A DNA stretch of 64,000 nt from Lentibacillus halodurans. GTDB taxonomy: Bacteria > Bacillota > Bacilli > Bacillales > Amphibacillaceae. The stretch is from NCBI RefSeq assembly GCF_900112045.1, contig NZ_FOJW01000009.1, positions 1-64,000 on the forward strand. Direction: 5' to 3'. The notes under the pieces were generated by a model. That model did no database searches and had not been told where the DNA came from. It saw nothing but the letters and a program-made list of their open reading frames with translations. Positions 45,981 through 55,672 of this stretch are shown in pieces. The stretch's first letter is position 1. Each line of letters begins with the position of its first letter. A program made the translations under genes and the position numbers.

Positions 45981-46460
45981 TTACACGTCCTTTTCTCTAA
46001 CGCCTGCAGGCATCCAGATGAGGGGATTTTCGCCAAGGTCTCTTTCCATTTCGTATTTGGCCTTTTGAAAGCCCATCTTTTCCCAAAAGCCATGTGAATT
46101 GATCCGGGGATTAGTTTTGATCGGCAACTGAAAGCTTTTGGCAAAATCAACCAGTGCCTTTCCGTAATTTCTTCCACGGTAATCAGGTAACACTTCCAGC
46201 TTCCAAAGTTCCAGATAGTCTTGAGGAGGCTCGAAATAAGCATCATATTTTGCTCTGACTCTGTATAAGCTCATGCGGGCAATAAGGGTATGCCCGATAT
46301 GAATACCGTAAAATGGTGATTCGCTGTCATTCTCAATAATATTGTTTTGTAAATCTTCCAGCATGGAAAGTTCCTGATTTCCGTATTCTTTAAAACGTTT
46401 AAATTGCTCCAATGTTTTATAATTGATTAGAAGTTTCTCAACCCTTATGTCGTTCATCAT
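45981..46460 (-). CDS. ylbP: GNAT N-acetyltransferase YlbP
   Basis: 159 residues. Acetyl-CoA-binding motif VLPDYRGRNYGKALVDFAK (about 105-123) and the YFEPPQDYLELWKLEV segment. Acceptor unknown. B. subtilis ylbP lies in the same place. ATG after AAGGGGGAC; a second ATG directly follows. Confidence 0.9.
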   Translation of the reverse strand: MMNDIRVEKLLINYKTLEQFKRFKEYGNQELSMLEDLQNNIIENDSESPFYGIHIGHTLIARMSLYRVRAKYDAYFEPPQDYLELWKLEVLPDYRGRNYGKALVDFAKSFQLPIKTNPRINSHGFWEKMGFQKAKYEMERDLGENPLIWMPAGVREKDV

Positions 46461-46643
46461 AAATCCGTCCCCCTTAAAACAAAAGTATTTAGAATTTCTC
46501 TATAATTAATTATAATATAAAAAAGTCCGGAATGGAATGACAGAAAGTAAGATTCATGTCTGTTCAGCATATTTCCATTGTTGTTGTTAACATTGGATTT
46601 ATGAAAAGCTTATTTGGACTGCAAGGGAGGATCAGGACTGGAA

Positions 46644-47018
46644 ATGATAATGAATTTATTTGCTTATTTTGCAGGAACGATCATTACCATGCCAATCCTC
46701 GCAACCATAGTTGTTTATTTGGCAGGCGTAAAAGTATTCCGGCATAAATGGAAGGCAGTGCATACTGCGGTAAATTGGACAACGTTTCTTTACATCATTG
46801 CTGTTGGGACAATGCTTAAAATCATGTTCGGGAACTCATTTTCTGGCATAATCCTCGCAATATTGCTTGCGATGTTTGCGGTTATTGCTACCGTACAGTG
46901 GAAAATGTATACGGAAGTTGTATTTGCTAAAGTGTTTAAAGTATTTTGGCGTGTTTGCTTTTTGTTGTTTTTATTATTGTACTGTTTACTTGTTTTGACT
47001 GGAATCGTTCTTCATTGA
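46644..47018 (+). CDS. DUF3397 membrane protein
   Basis: About 124 residues with four hydrophobic helices (near 4-24, 34-52, 57-77 and 90-115). Fits the DUF3397 family found before bshC in many Bacillaceae; function unknown. The start is uncertain: GGGAGG at 46625-46630 is 13 bases before ATG 46644; a CTG at 46638 would have ideal spacing and ATG 46650 is also in frame. panE (ylbQ), expected around here in B. subtilis, is absent. Confidence 0.75.
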   Translation: MIMNLFAYFAGTIITMPILATIVVYLAGVKVFRHKWKAVHTAVNWTTFLYIIAVGTMLKIMFGNSFSGIILAILLAMFAVIATVQWKMYTEVVFAKVFKVFWRVCFLLFLLLYCLLVLTGIVLH

Positions 47019-47145
47019 TTTTAAAAATATCATAGCCACTGTGGTTGGTGTCTCTTTTTATGAACAGAATGGGTGCAATCAGCTGATGTTTTATGTACAA
47101 TGTGTCTTGGATAGATTTGACTAAGGTTAAAGGAGCATGCGATCT

Positions 47146-48771
47146 ATGCAGATCACGCCAATTACATTACAGAAACAGAATCCACTTATTGATGATTATC
47201 GTAAACAGCACCCAAGTATCATGGAGCATTTTGATTATGATCCATATTTGGCAACAACCTATCGTACAAGAGCGCAAGCATTACAGAACAAACCAATCGA
47301 TCGTGAACACCTGACGGAAACATTAATCTCGATGAATAAACGGTGGGATGCTCCTGAAGCCACTTATGGTAATATTAAGCGGTTAAAAAATGATGAGAGT
47401 GTTGTTGTTATCGGGGGTCAGCAGGCAGGTCTCCTGACAGGTCCGATGTATACAATTAACAAAATGATTTCAATCATACAATTTGCAAGAAAGCAGGAAT
47501 CCGAACTCCAGATACCCGTTGTACCGGTTTTTTGGATGGCCGGTGAAGACCATGACTTTGATGAAATTAATCATATTTATTTACCGGAAAAGAGCAGGAT
47601 AAAAAAACACAAATTGCCGCAGCAGGTAACAGATAAACGTTCTGTGTCAGATATTTTAATTGATAAATCCGCTGCTTGTCGATGGGTGGACACATTATTT
47701 GAGCAGCTGACTGAAACAGAGCATACGAAAGGCTTGTACCGGACAATACAGGATTGTTTGCATTACGCTTCTACATATGTGGATTTTTTCGCAAGGGTTA
47801 TTTATCAATTGTTTGATGATGAAGGCATTGTTCTTGTTGATTCTGCTGATTCGGGGCTGCGTGAGGTAGAACGTGAGCATTTTACCACCCTGATCGAGAA
47901 ACAGGAAGAAATCAGTTCAGGTGTCCATGCTGCATTACAGCGGCTGAATCAAAAAGGGTATGCAGTCTCACTTGATACGGAACCTGATGATGCGCACCTT
48001 TTTTATCATGATGGAAACAGCAGAATATTATTGAGCAGGGATGATGAAGGAAATTGGATCGGCAAGCAGCGAGAAGTTCTTTTGACAACCGGGGAATTAA
48101 TGAAGATCGCCCAAAATAATCCGGCACTTCTGAGCAACAATGTTGTCACCCGACCGGTTATGCAGGAATGTTTATTCCCGACACTGGCATTTATCGGCGG
48201 TCCCGGCGAGGTTGGCTATTGGTCAGCATTAAAACCTGCTTTTCAGGCAGCTAATATGGAAATGCCGCCAGTACTCCCGCGTTTATCATTTACGTTTATT
48301 GAACGTCATGTGGAAAAATTAATGCATAAGTATGGTATCAAAGGTGAGGATGCGATTAATCATGGTGCGGAAGCCATTAAAATTCGCTGGCTTGCTTCCC
48401 AAAGCGCTCCACCAGTAAAACAGATTGCTTCTGAAATCAGACAGGCTGTTGACAATGCGCACCAGCCATTGCGCGATATCGCAAGGGAAACACGTTCGGA
48501 TTTAGGTGAATTGGCTGATAAAAACCTGTACTATTTGAATGAACAAATTGAATATCTGGAAGACCGCATCACCAAAACATTAAAAGAAAACAATGACAGT
48601 CAGCTTCGTGAATTTGACCTGATTCATAACACCGTCTGTCCGAAAAACGGATTGCAGGAAAGGATATGGAACCCATTACATTGGATTAATGATTATGGTT
48701 TATATTTTATTAAAGCGTTAGCTAGTCAAACGTGTTCTTTTGAGGAAGATCATTACGTTGTGTATTTATAG
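47146..48771 (+). CDS. bshC: Putative cysteine ligase BshC (bacillithiol synthesis)
   Basis: Last step of bacillithiol synthesis: joins cysteine to glucosaminyl malate. 541 residues. Recognised by VVIGGQQAGLLTGPMYTINK (about 85-104), VPVFWMAGEDHDFDEINH and FIGGPGEVGYWSALKPAF. C-terminal coiled coil near 440-490. ATG 47146 was chosen because AAAGGAG is 10 bases upstream; ATG 47137 is too close. Formerly yllA. Confidence 0.95.
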   Translation: MQITPITLQKQNPLIDDYRKQHPSIMEHFDYDPYLATTYRTRAQALQNKPIDREHLTETLISMNKRWDAPEATYGNIKRLKNDESVVVIGGQQAGLLTGPMYTINKMISIIQFARKQESELQIPVVPVFWMAGEDHDFDEINHIYLPEKSRIKKHKLPQQVTDKRSVSDILIDKSAACRWVDTLFEQLTETEHTKGLYRTIQDCLHYASTYVDFFARVIYQLFDDEGIVLVDSADSGLREVEREHFTTLIEKQEEISSGVHAALQRLNQKGYAVSLDTEPDDAHLFYHDGNSRILLSRDDEGNWIGKQREVLLTTGELMKIAQNNPALLSNNVVTRPVMQECLFPTLAFIGGPGEVGYWSALKPAFQAANMEMPPVLPRLSFTFIERHVEKLMHKYGIKGEDAINHGAEAIKIRWLASQSAPPVKQIASEIRQAVDNAHQPLRDIARETRSDLGELADKNLYYLNEQIEYLEDRITKTLKENNDSQLREFDLIHNTVCPKNGLQERIWNPLHWINDYGLYFIKALASQTCSFEEDHYVVYL

Positions 48772-48832
48772 GAGAACGGAGCATGTTGTTATGCTATAGA
48801 GCAAATGCCGTTAAACTGACATTAGAATATCC

Positions 48833-48885
48833 TCCACCTTCTCCCACTTACTTTAGAAAAGTGGGAGAAGGTGGGGTTTTTTTAT
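48833..48885 (+). terminator. Strong terminator between bshC and mraZ
   Basis: CACCTTCTCCCACTT pairs with AAGTGGGAGAAGGTG, followed by GGTTTTTTT. It isolates the division cluster from bshC. The rest of the gap 48772-49076 holds the MraZ boxes and no gene. Confidence 0.92.
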
Positions 48886-49020
48886 GTCAATTTGTCAAGA
48901 ATCACTGTTGTCACAGTGTTTCAAGTGATGGATTATATCATCCTGATGCTGGTTTTCTGCGTCATTTGATAGAGTGTTATCCCTATTTCAGAAAATCACA
49001 GAAAAAATTTTAAAAATAGA

Positions 49021-49056
49021 GTGGTGATTTGTGGGGGAATGTGGTACCATGTGTGT
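49021..49056 (+). promoter_or_regulatory. MraZ-type operator with 10-bp period
   Basis: Three units GTGGTGATTT, GTGGGGGAAT and GTGGTACCAT, then a weaker GTGTGTAAGA, are spaced exactly 10 bases apart, giving TGGNN blocks separated by 5 bases. This is the pattern I recall for MraZ-binding repeats (TGGGN, N5). It lies 20-55 bases before the mraZ ATG. Confidence 0.65.
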
Positions 49057-49076
49057 AAGAAGGTGGGGCGTACACT

Positions 49077-49508
49077 ATGTTCATGGGTGAATTCCAGCAT
49101 AATATTGATACAAAAGGACGGATTATTGTGCCTGCCAAGTTTCGTGAAGGGCTTGGTGATAACTTTGTTGTTACCCGTGGATTGGATCAATGTTTATTCG
49201 CTTACCCCATGGACGAATGGAAATTGCTTGAAGAAAAGCTAAAAAAACTCCCACTAACGAAAAAAGACGCCCGTGCTTTTACAAGGTTTTTCTTCTCTGG
49301 AGCAGTTGAATGTGAGGTTGATAAACAGGGAAGAATAAACATTCCACAACCATTGCGCAGCTATGCTGAATTGGATAAGGAATGTGTTGTCATAGGTGTA
49401 TCCAACCGGGTTGAATTCTGGGCTAATGAAAACTGGGAAGATTATTTCAATGACTCAGAAGAATCATTCGGTGAAATTGCCGAAAACCTGATGGATTTTG
49501 ATATTTAG
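49077..49508 (+). CDS. mraZ: MraZ, transcriptional regulator of the division cluster
   Basis: 143 residues, two SpoVT/AbrB-like domains ([21 protein letters not shown] at 2-22 and [18 protein letters not shown] near 75-95). Forms ring-shaped oligomers and represses its own promoter in several bacteria. ATG after AGAAGGTGGGG. rsmH follows 27 bases later. Confidence 0.95.
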   Translation: MFMGEFQHNIDTKGRIIVPAKFREGLGDNFVVTRGLDQCLFAYPMDEWKLLEEKLKKLPLTKKDARAFTRFFFSGAVECEVDKQGRINIPQPLRSYAELDKECVVIGVSNRVEFWANENWEDYFNDSEESFGEIAENLMDFDI

Positions 49509-49535
49509 CATAAAAGCAGGAACCGGGTGTAATCC

Positions 49536-50516
49536 ATGTTTAATCATTACAGTGTTTTAGAAGAAGAAGTACTGAAAGGGCTGTCCATTAATCAGGACGG
49601 CACATATATTGACTGCACTGTTGGCGGCGGCGGTCATGCAGAACGAATAGTTTCCCGTTTGAGCGAAAAGGGGCTGCTGATTGCCTTTGATCAGGATTTG
49701 GAAGCACTGGAAGCAGCCAGCGATCGTCTGCAGCCGTATAAAGACCGAATTCTTTTGATTCATGCCAACTTCAGGGAGTTGGAGGAGCAGTTAGCCAGTC
49801 ACCAAATCGGACATGTTGATGGTATTTTGTTTGATCTTGGTGTTTCCTCTCCACAGTTGGACCGCGGAAAAAGAGGCTTCAGTTATCAGCATGATGCTCA
49901 ATTGGATATGCGTATGAATCAAAACCAGCAGCTGAGTGCATATGAAATTATTAATGAATGGACCTATAACCATTTAGTCAACATATTTTTCAGTTATGGA
50001 GAAGAGAAATTTTCCAAACAAATCGCAAGAAAAATTGAGACTGTCAGACAGGAAAAGCCGATTGAAACGACACATGAGCTGGCAGAAATTATTAAAGATG
50101 CCATACCGGCACCAGCCCGAAGAAAAGGAGGGCATCCGGCGAAACGAATTTTTCAGGCTTTGCGGATTGCTGTCAATGATGAATTAGCAGCCTTTAATGA
50201 TGCGCTTCATCAAGCGGCAAGGTCTATCGGTGTTAATGGCAGAATTGCCGTCATTACGTTTCATTCGTTGGAGGACAGGCTGTGTAAACAGGCATTTAAA
50301 AAATGGACAACGCCAAAACCGGTGCCAAGGAACTTGCCGGTTATACCGGAAGGCCATCAGCCACCTTTTACATTAGTCAATAAAAAACCAATTGTCCCCG
50401 GTGAAGATGAGCTTGATAAAAATCGCCGATCTCGCTCAGCCAAATTACGAATAACTGAAAAAATAGAGCCGTGGAATGAAGATTTTACATATGAAGAAGG
50501 GTGGAAAAAATCATGA
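49536..50516 (+). CDS. rsmH: 16S rRNA (cytosine1402-N4)-methyltransferase RsmH
   Basis: 326 residues. SAM motif [14 protein letters not shown] (about 26-40), [11 protein letters not shown] (about 99) and the insertion domain with [18 protein letters not shown]. Formerly mraW. ftsL starts inside its last codons (ATGA overlap), so the two are translationally coupled. Confidence 0.96.
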   Translation: MFNHYSVLEEEVLKGLSINQDGTYIDCTVGGGGHAERIVSRLSEKGLLIAFDQDLEALEAASDRLQPYKDRILLIHANFRELEEQLASHQIGHVDGILFDLGVSSPQLDRGKRGFSYQHDAQLDMRMNQNQQLSAYEIINEWTYNHLVNIFFSYGEEKFSKQIARKIETVRQEKPIETTHELAEIIKDAIPAPARRKGGHPAKRIFQALRIAVNDELAAFNDALHQAARSIGVNGRIAVITFHSLEDRLCKQAFKKWTTPKPVPRNLPVIPEGHQPPFTLVNKKPIVPGEDELDKNRRSRSAKLRITEKIEPWNEDFTYEEGWKKS

Positions 50517-50890
50517 ATGAAAATCTTGCCCGCAGCTGGGAGAAGTCTTACCAGTCAACTGCACCAAAACATGACAAACAAACGGTCGTTAAAGTCCAGA
50601 AAAAGAGCTGGATCACGAAAGGTGAAAAAGCTTTGTACTCAGTGGTCGCTGTTATGCTGATTGCTGCCAGCATTTATGTTGTGTCATTTTCTTCCTCGAC
50701 GGATACGTTGAATCGAAAGATGGAATCACTTGAACAACACGTACAGCATCAGAAAGTTACCAATGAAGGACTGGTTTATGAAAAAAAGCAATTAAGCAGA
50801 CCTGAACGGATTACACGGATTGCGAAAGAAAATGGATTGAAAATACAGGATGCCGAGGTCAAACAAGCAACAGCTTATAACAATAACTAG
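50513..50890 (+). CDS. ftsL: Cell division protein FtsL
   Basis: 125 residues: basic cytoplasmic N-terminus, one membrane helix (about 38-58) and an extracytoplasmic coiled coil (about 62-95). Divisome scaffold with DivIC and DivIB. ATG 50513 overlaps the rsmH stop and has GGGTGG 7 bases upstream; the GTG at 50501 lies inside that site. Confidence 0.92.
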   Translation: MNENLARSWEKSYQSTAPKHDKQTVVKVQKKSWITKGEKALYSVVAVMLIAASIYVVSFSSSTDTLNRKMESLEQHVQHQKVTNEGLVYEKKQLSRPERITRIAKENGLKIQDAEVKQATAYNNN

Positions 50891-50906
50891 GCAAGGCGGA
50901 TGAGTT

Positions 50907-53093
50907 ATGAAGAAAAACAAAAAAACTCACTTCATGTCCGGGATTCTGATTGTCCTGTTTGTCGGGATATTTTTGCTCGTATCCGGAAGATTTCTGTATA
51001 TTCAGGCTACCGGAGAAATCGATGGTGTTTCTCTGAAAAAATTAGCCGAGGAAAAACGTACTGCATCCTACACCCTTGGTGCGGAACGTGGGAAAATTTA
51101 TGACCGGAATGGTATGACATTAGCATACGATCGTCCTACATATCGAATTCAGGCGATTATAGAAGAATCATATACGCAAGACGAAGAGGAGCCGATGCAT
51201 GTTGACAATCCGGAAGAAACAGCGGAAATGCTGGCTCCTTTATTAGATGCTGATGAAGCTTATCTGCTGGAGCAATTAAAGGAAGGCATTCAGGAAGACC
51301 AGTTTCAGGTGGAGTTCGGTAATGCGGGAAAAGAACTTTCACAGGAAACAAAGGAAAAGATTGAGGAACTTGATATTCCCGGTATCGAATTTGTGGAAGA
51401 GCCAATCCGGTATTATCCGAATGGCATGTTTGCATCACAAATTATCGGTTTTGCGCAAAAAGAAGACGATGTCATTAACGGCGTAGCAGGAATTGAAAAT
51501 GAAATGAATAAATTGCTGAGCGGCAAGGACGGGCATATTTCATATGAACGTGACCACTATAATACGAAATTATTAAATCCGAATGAAGTCATCAAACAGC
51601 CCGAAAATGGTGAAGATGTTTACTTGACAATTGACCAGAAAGTACAGACCCTGCTGGAGGATGCTATGACGCAAATGGACAACGAATATAATCCTGAGCG
51701 TATGACGGCCATTGTGATGAACCCGAAAACCGGGGAGGTTCTCGCCATGAGTAACCGTCCAAGCTATAACCCGAATAATCCGGAAGATGTACAAAACTGG
51801 TACAATGATGCAATTGCAACACCGGTTGCACCAGGATCAACCATGAAGTTGTTTACATGGTCAGCGGCAATTGAAGAAGGTGTCTATAACGGTGATGAAT
51901 GGTTTGAATCGGGTACTTATAAAATCAGTGACCGGGTGGAAGCGGTAAGAGATCATAACGGCGGAGAAGGCTGGGGATCGATCACTTATGACGAAGGATT
52001 CGCCCGCTCTTCAAATGTTGCAGCGGCTAAACTTGTCTGGGAAAAGATTGGAACGGAGGAATTCCTGGATTATTGGAATGCGTTTGATTTTGATGAAAAG
52101 ACGGGAATTGATTTACCTGGTGAGGAAGCAGGACAACTAGTTTATAACTACCCGCGCGATAAAATCTCGACAGCATTCGGACAGGCCAGTATCCTAACGC
52201 CAATCCAGCAAATGAAGGCTGCCACAGCCATAGCAAATGGCGGCAAAATGGTCAAACCGTATGTCATCTCTAAAACAGTGGATCCAACTACCGGGCAGAC
52301 ACTTGATGAAAAGTCCACTGAAGTTGTATCTGAACCGATTTCCAAAGAAACCTCCGAACAAATGAGGGATTTAATGGAATCAGTTGTTTCATCTGAACAT
52401 GGAACAGGAAATGAATATAAGCTTGATGATTATTCCGTTGCAGGGAAAACCGGCACAGCCCAAATATACGAAAACGGCAAGCGTTTAACAGGACATGGGA
52501 ACAATACGTTTTCATTTCTAGGCATAGCGCCAAAAGAAGACCCTGAACTGATGATGTATGTATCGGTTAAACAACCCGATATTGATGTGGACGAAACCGG
52601 ATCAGAACCTATATCATTCATTTTTAAGAATGTTATGCAGAACAGCCTGCATTACTTGGATATTGAGCCTGACAAAGAAACATCAGACCAAATACAGCCA
52701 GTTAAGCTTCCGGAAATAATTGATCAGAAAACGTCCGAAGTCAAAAATAAACTGACTGATAGCGGTCTTAACGTGGCGGTCGTTGGCTCAGGCAATACCA
52801 TTGAAAAAGCGAGTGCGGTTAAAGGTGATGAATTGCTGGCGGGCGACAGAATTATTCTGGTAACGGACAAACCGAAAATGCCGGATATTACAGGCTGGTC
52901 ATTGCGGGATGTACTGCAATTAGCCGATTTGACCGAATTGGATCTTGAGCCGATTGGCAATGGATATGCCGTTACGCAAAGTATCAAGGAAGGAAAAACG
53001 ATTAAGAAGAATGATTATTTAGGAGTTGAATTCGAGCCGCCCGCAACTGATACGGAAGAAACAGAAGAATCAAATGATACAAGTGAATCATAA
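50907..53093 (+). CDS. pbpB: Penicillin-binding protein 2B, division transpeptidase
   Basis: 728 residues: membrane helix (about 12-32), dimerisation domain, transpeptidase with Ser311-Thr-Met-Lys314, Ser368-Ser-Asn370 and Lys514-Thr-Gly-Thr517, and two C-terminal PASTA domains (about 598-712). Cross-links septal peptidoglycan with FtsW. ATG 16 bases after ftsL. The acidic tail is Thr/Glu-rich. Confidence 0.96.
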   Translation: MKKNKKTHFMSGILIVLFVGIFLLVSGRFLYIQATGEIDGVSLKKLAEEKRTASYTLGAERGKIYDRNGMTLAYDRPTYRIQAIIEESYTQDEEEPMHVDNPEETAEMLAPLLDADEAYLLEQLKEGIQEDQFQVEFGNAGKELSQETKEKIEELDIPGIEFVEEPIRYYPNGMFASQIIGFAQKEDDVINGVAGIENEMNKLLSGKDGHISYERDHYNTKLLNPNEVIKQPENGEDVYLTIDQKVQTLLEDAMTQMDNEYNPERMTAIVMNPKTGEVLAMSNRPSYNPNNPEDVQNWYNDAIATPVAPGSTMKLFTWSAAIEEGVYNGDEWFESGTYKISDRVEAVRDHNGGEGWGSITYDEGFARSSNVAAAKLVWEKIGTEEFLDYWNAFDFDEKTGIDLPGEEAGQLVYNYPRDKISTAFGQASILTPIQQMKAATAIANGGKMVKPYVISKTVDPTTGQTLDEKSTEVVSEPISKETSEQMRDLMESVVSSEHGTGNEYKLDDYSVAGKTGTAQIYENGKRLTGHGNNTFSFLGIAPKEDPELMMYVSVKQPDIDVDETGSEPISFIFKNVMQNSLHYLDIEPDKETSDQIQPVKLPEIIDQKTSEVKNKLTDSGLNVAVVGSGNTIEKASAVKGDELLAGDRIILVTDKPKMPDITGWSLRDVLQLADLTELDLEPIGNGYAVTQSIKEGKTIKKNDYLGVEFEPPATDTEETEESNDTSES

Positions 53094-53110
53094 AGTGAAT
53101 GAAAGGAGCG

Positions 53111-53140
53111 CCACGTCCGATTATTTTGGGGGACGTGGTT
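53111..53140 (+). terminator. Hairpin between pbpB and spoVD
   Basis: CCACGTCC pairs with GGACGTGG around 13 bases. The T-run is poor, so it may only attenuate. Confidence 0.5.
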
Positions 53141-53234
53141 TGCTGTTTCAGCTTGACAAACAGTGTTCTATTCCTTTTTTGGTATTCATATAGTGGATAC
53201 AAGCCTACTTATGAATATGAAAAGGGGATAGAAT

Positions 53235-55169
53235 ATGAAACGTGTATCTTCTGTGACTGTAAGAAAGCGAATCATTGCTGTTTTTCTTATCGGGCTGTTA
53301 TTTTTTACAGTTATTGACGTCCGGCTTGGATACGTTCAATTTGTTATAGGTGATGAGCTGATGGACCTTGCCGATGAGTCTTGGAGCAGAGATATTACCT
53401 TTGAACCTGAGCGCGGGAAAATTTTGGACAAGCGCGGGGAAGTTTTAGCGGAAAATGTTTCGGCACCATCTGTTATCGTTGTACCAAAACAGGTGGAAAA
53501 TCCCCAGGACACAGCAAGCAAAATAGCTGACATATTGAACATTTCCGAACATGATGCATATGACTACGTTACGAAAGATGCTGTTTATACAAGAGTACAC
53601 CCCGAAGGAAGGAAGATTTCGGAAGAACAGGAAGAAGCATTCAGAACATTAAACCTTGAAGGGATATATTTGGCGAAGGATTCTAAGCGTCATTACCCAT
53701 TTGATGACTATTTATCCCATGTTCTGGGATTTGCTGGTATTGACAACCAGGGTTTAATGGGGCTTGAGCACTTTTACAATGACCAATTGAGTGGCGAGGA
53801 AGGGAATTTATCGTTTTATTCGGATGCCAAAGGAAAAGAGCTTGAACAAATAGCAGACGATTATACAGCACCGGAAGACGGGTTGAATTTGAAAACAACG
53901 ATCGATTCCAAGGTTCAGACAATCATGGAACGGGAATTGGATCTTGCTGTATCGCAATATAATCCTGATGGTGCAATGGCTATTGCGGTTGATCCCGACA
54001 CTGGCGGGGTTCTTGGAATGGCTACCAGACCTAATTTTGATCCCGAAAATTACCAGAATGTGGATCCGGAAATATATGACCGCAATTTACCGATATGGAG
54101 CACATATGAGCCAGGTTCTACTTTTAAAATCATTACATTGGCAGCTGCCCTGGAAGAAAATCAGGTAGATCTGGAGGAAGACGAATTCCATGATGACGGG
54201 GACATTTCAGTAGGCGGTACAGAACTGCATTGCTGGAAGAGCGGCGGACATGGGCATCAAACGTATTTGGAAGTTGTCCAAAACTCATGTAACCCGGGAT
54301 TTGTACAACTGGGAACAGAATTAGGCGAGGAAAAATTGTTCAGTTATATTGATGATTTCGGATTTGGAAAGAAAACGGGCATAGATTTGCGTGGTGAAGG
54401 AAATGGGATTTTATTTGAACCGGAAAATATAGGTCCAGTTGAACTGGCAACGACTTCATTCGGTCAAGGTGTTTCCGTAACACCAATCCAGCAGGTCATG
54501 GCTGTCTCAGCGGCTGTTAATGGCGGTAAATTATACGAACCTTATATTGCCAAAGAGTGGGTTAATCCGAAGACAGATAAGGTGGTTGAAGAGATAGAGC
54601 CGACATTAAAAGAAAATATTATTTCCGAGTCAACCTCGGAGGAGATTCGCTATGCACTCGAAAGTGTTGTTGCTGAAGGTACCGGACGCCCGGCATATGT
54701 TGACGGTTATCGAGTCGGCGGTAAAACAGGTACAGCTCAGAAAGTCGGTCCGGATGGTAATTATATGGCGGATAATTATGTGGTATCATTTATGGGGTTT
54801 GCTCCGGCAGATGATCCGGAAATTGTTGTTTATGTTGCCGTGGATAATCCGAAGAACACGGTGCAGTTTGGCGGTGTTGTTACAGCTCCAATCGTCGGAA
54901 CCATTATCGGTGACAGTTTGCGTGCGATGGGCGTGGAGCCGAGAGAAGGTGGTCCCGAGAAGGAATATACCTGGCCGGAACAGCCAAAAGTTGAAGTGCC
55001 GGATCTGATTGGACTGAGAAAGAACGAATTAACCGAATACCAGACAAACCTGTCAATCGAAACAAGTGGCTCGGGGGATTATATTATTGATCAGGCACCA
55101 AGTCCGGGGACAAAAGTCGAACAAGGGGAAAAAATAAGAATTTATCTATCTGAAGAAAATTCATCGTGA
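53235..55169 (+). CDS. spoVD: SpoVD, sporulation-specific class B PBP
   Basis: 644 residues: N-terminal helix (about 13-32), PBP dimer domain, transpeptidase with the active Ser in EPGSTFKI (about 296), QNSCN (about 352) and GKTGTAQK (about 497), and a single C-terminal PASTA domain (about 583-640). Makes spore cortex peptidoglycan with SpoVE. Expected under sigma-E control, but I could not identify a convincing sigma-E promoter. ATG after AAAAGGGGATAG. Confidence 0.95.
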   Translation: MKRVSSVTVRKRIIAVFLIGLLFFTVIDVRLGYVQFVIGDELMDLADESWSRDITFEPERGKILDKRGEVLAENVSAPSVIVVPKQVENPQDTASKIADILNISEHDAYDYVTKDAVYTRVHPEGRKISEEQEEAFRTLNLEGIYLAKDSKRHYPFDDYLSHVLGFAGIDNQGLMGLEHFYNDQLSGEEGNLSFYSDAKGKELEQIADDYTAPEDGLNLKTTIDSKVQTIMERELDLAVSQYNPDGAMAIAVDPDTGGVLGMATRPNFDPENYQNVDPEIYDRNLPIWSTYEPGSTFKIITLAAALEENQVDLEEDEFHDDGDISVGGTELHCWKSGGHGHQTYLEVVQNSCNPGFVQLGTELGEEKLFSYIDDFGFGKKTGIDLRGEGNGILFEPENIGPVELATTSFGQGVSVTPIQQVMAVSAAVNGGKLYEPYIAKEWVNPKTDKVVEEIEPTLKENIISESTSEEIRYALESVVAEGTGRPAYVDGYRVGGKTGTAQKVGPDGNYMADNYVVSFMGFAPADDPEIVVYVAVDNPKNTVQFGGVVTAPIVGTIIGDSLRAMGVEPREGGPEKEYTWPEQPKVEVPDLIGLRKNELTEYQTNLSIETSGSGDYIIDQAPSPGTKVEQGEKIRIYLSEENSS

Positions 55170-55190
55170 ACAAGTCATATTTTTGCTATA

Positions 55191-55520
55191 ATAAAGTGAG
55201 ACTTCATTCAGCGGATGCATTTCCCGCTGAATGCTAGCCGAACCGAATCGGACCTTTACAGGCAGTTAATCACTATATGTTGAATGGGTTGATTATATCT
55301 TCAAAAGTGGTGATTTTACTGCCTGTTAAGGCGGGATAAAGTGAGACTTCATTCAGCGGATGCATTTCCCGCTGAATGCTAGCCGAACCGAATCGGGGTG
55401 CTAGCGTCCGTTAACTGCCGTTCGATCACATTACTTGCACTTCATGATTTGAAAGCGGGAGTCTACGGACGGTTGCACCGGGGAAAAGTGAGACTTCATT
55501 CAGCGGATGCATTTCCCGTT
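55191..55520 (+). repeat. Tandem array of structured ~145-bp units (family A)
   Basis: Three direct copies start at 55191, 55336 and about 55485. The first 61 bases are identical in copies 1 and 2: ATAAAGTGAGACTTCATT, hairpin CATTCAGCGG/CCGCTGAATG, then CTAGCCGAACCGAATCGG. The third copy is cut after 34 bases. The second half of each full unit differs in sequence but folds into a long hairpin: CAGGCAGT with ACTGCCTG in copy 1, and GGTGC plus GTCCGT with ACGGAC plus GCACC in copy 2. It fills most of the 503-base gap before murE. No gene is present. Confidence 0.8.
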
Positions 55521-55672
55521 GATATAAAGGAACAAAGGCTAAGAACGCAATGTCTTATTGCTGCGCCTTTGTGTCAGCTGGCCGGAACTGGCTGAATAAG
55601 CCAATTCCGCTCGATCAATTTATGATATTATGGTTTGAAAATGTACAGTTATTGCAGAATAGGGTGTTTGAA

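Noticed and set aside
48783-49013. Frame of 76 residues between bshC and mraZ
   Set aside because: It runs through the strong terminator stem at 48833-48885, so its middle is just the palindrome translated.
49041-49050. GTGGTACCAT as a T-box antiterminator core
   Set aside because: It lacks the full TGGNACCGCG bulge sequence, and no specifier loop or leader fold is visible. It is better explained as one of the MraZ repeats.
55398-55595. Plus-strand frame of 65 residues in the repeat array before murE
   Set aside because: It spans the third repeat copy and unrelated DNA, has no ribosome-binding site and is not shared with the other copies.
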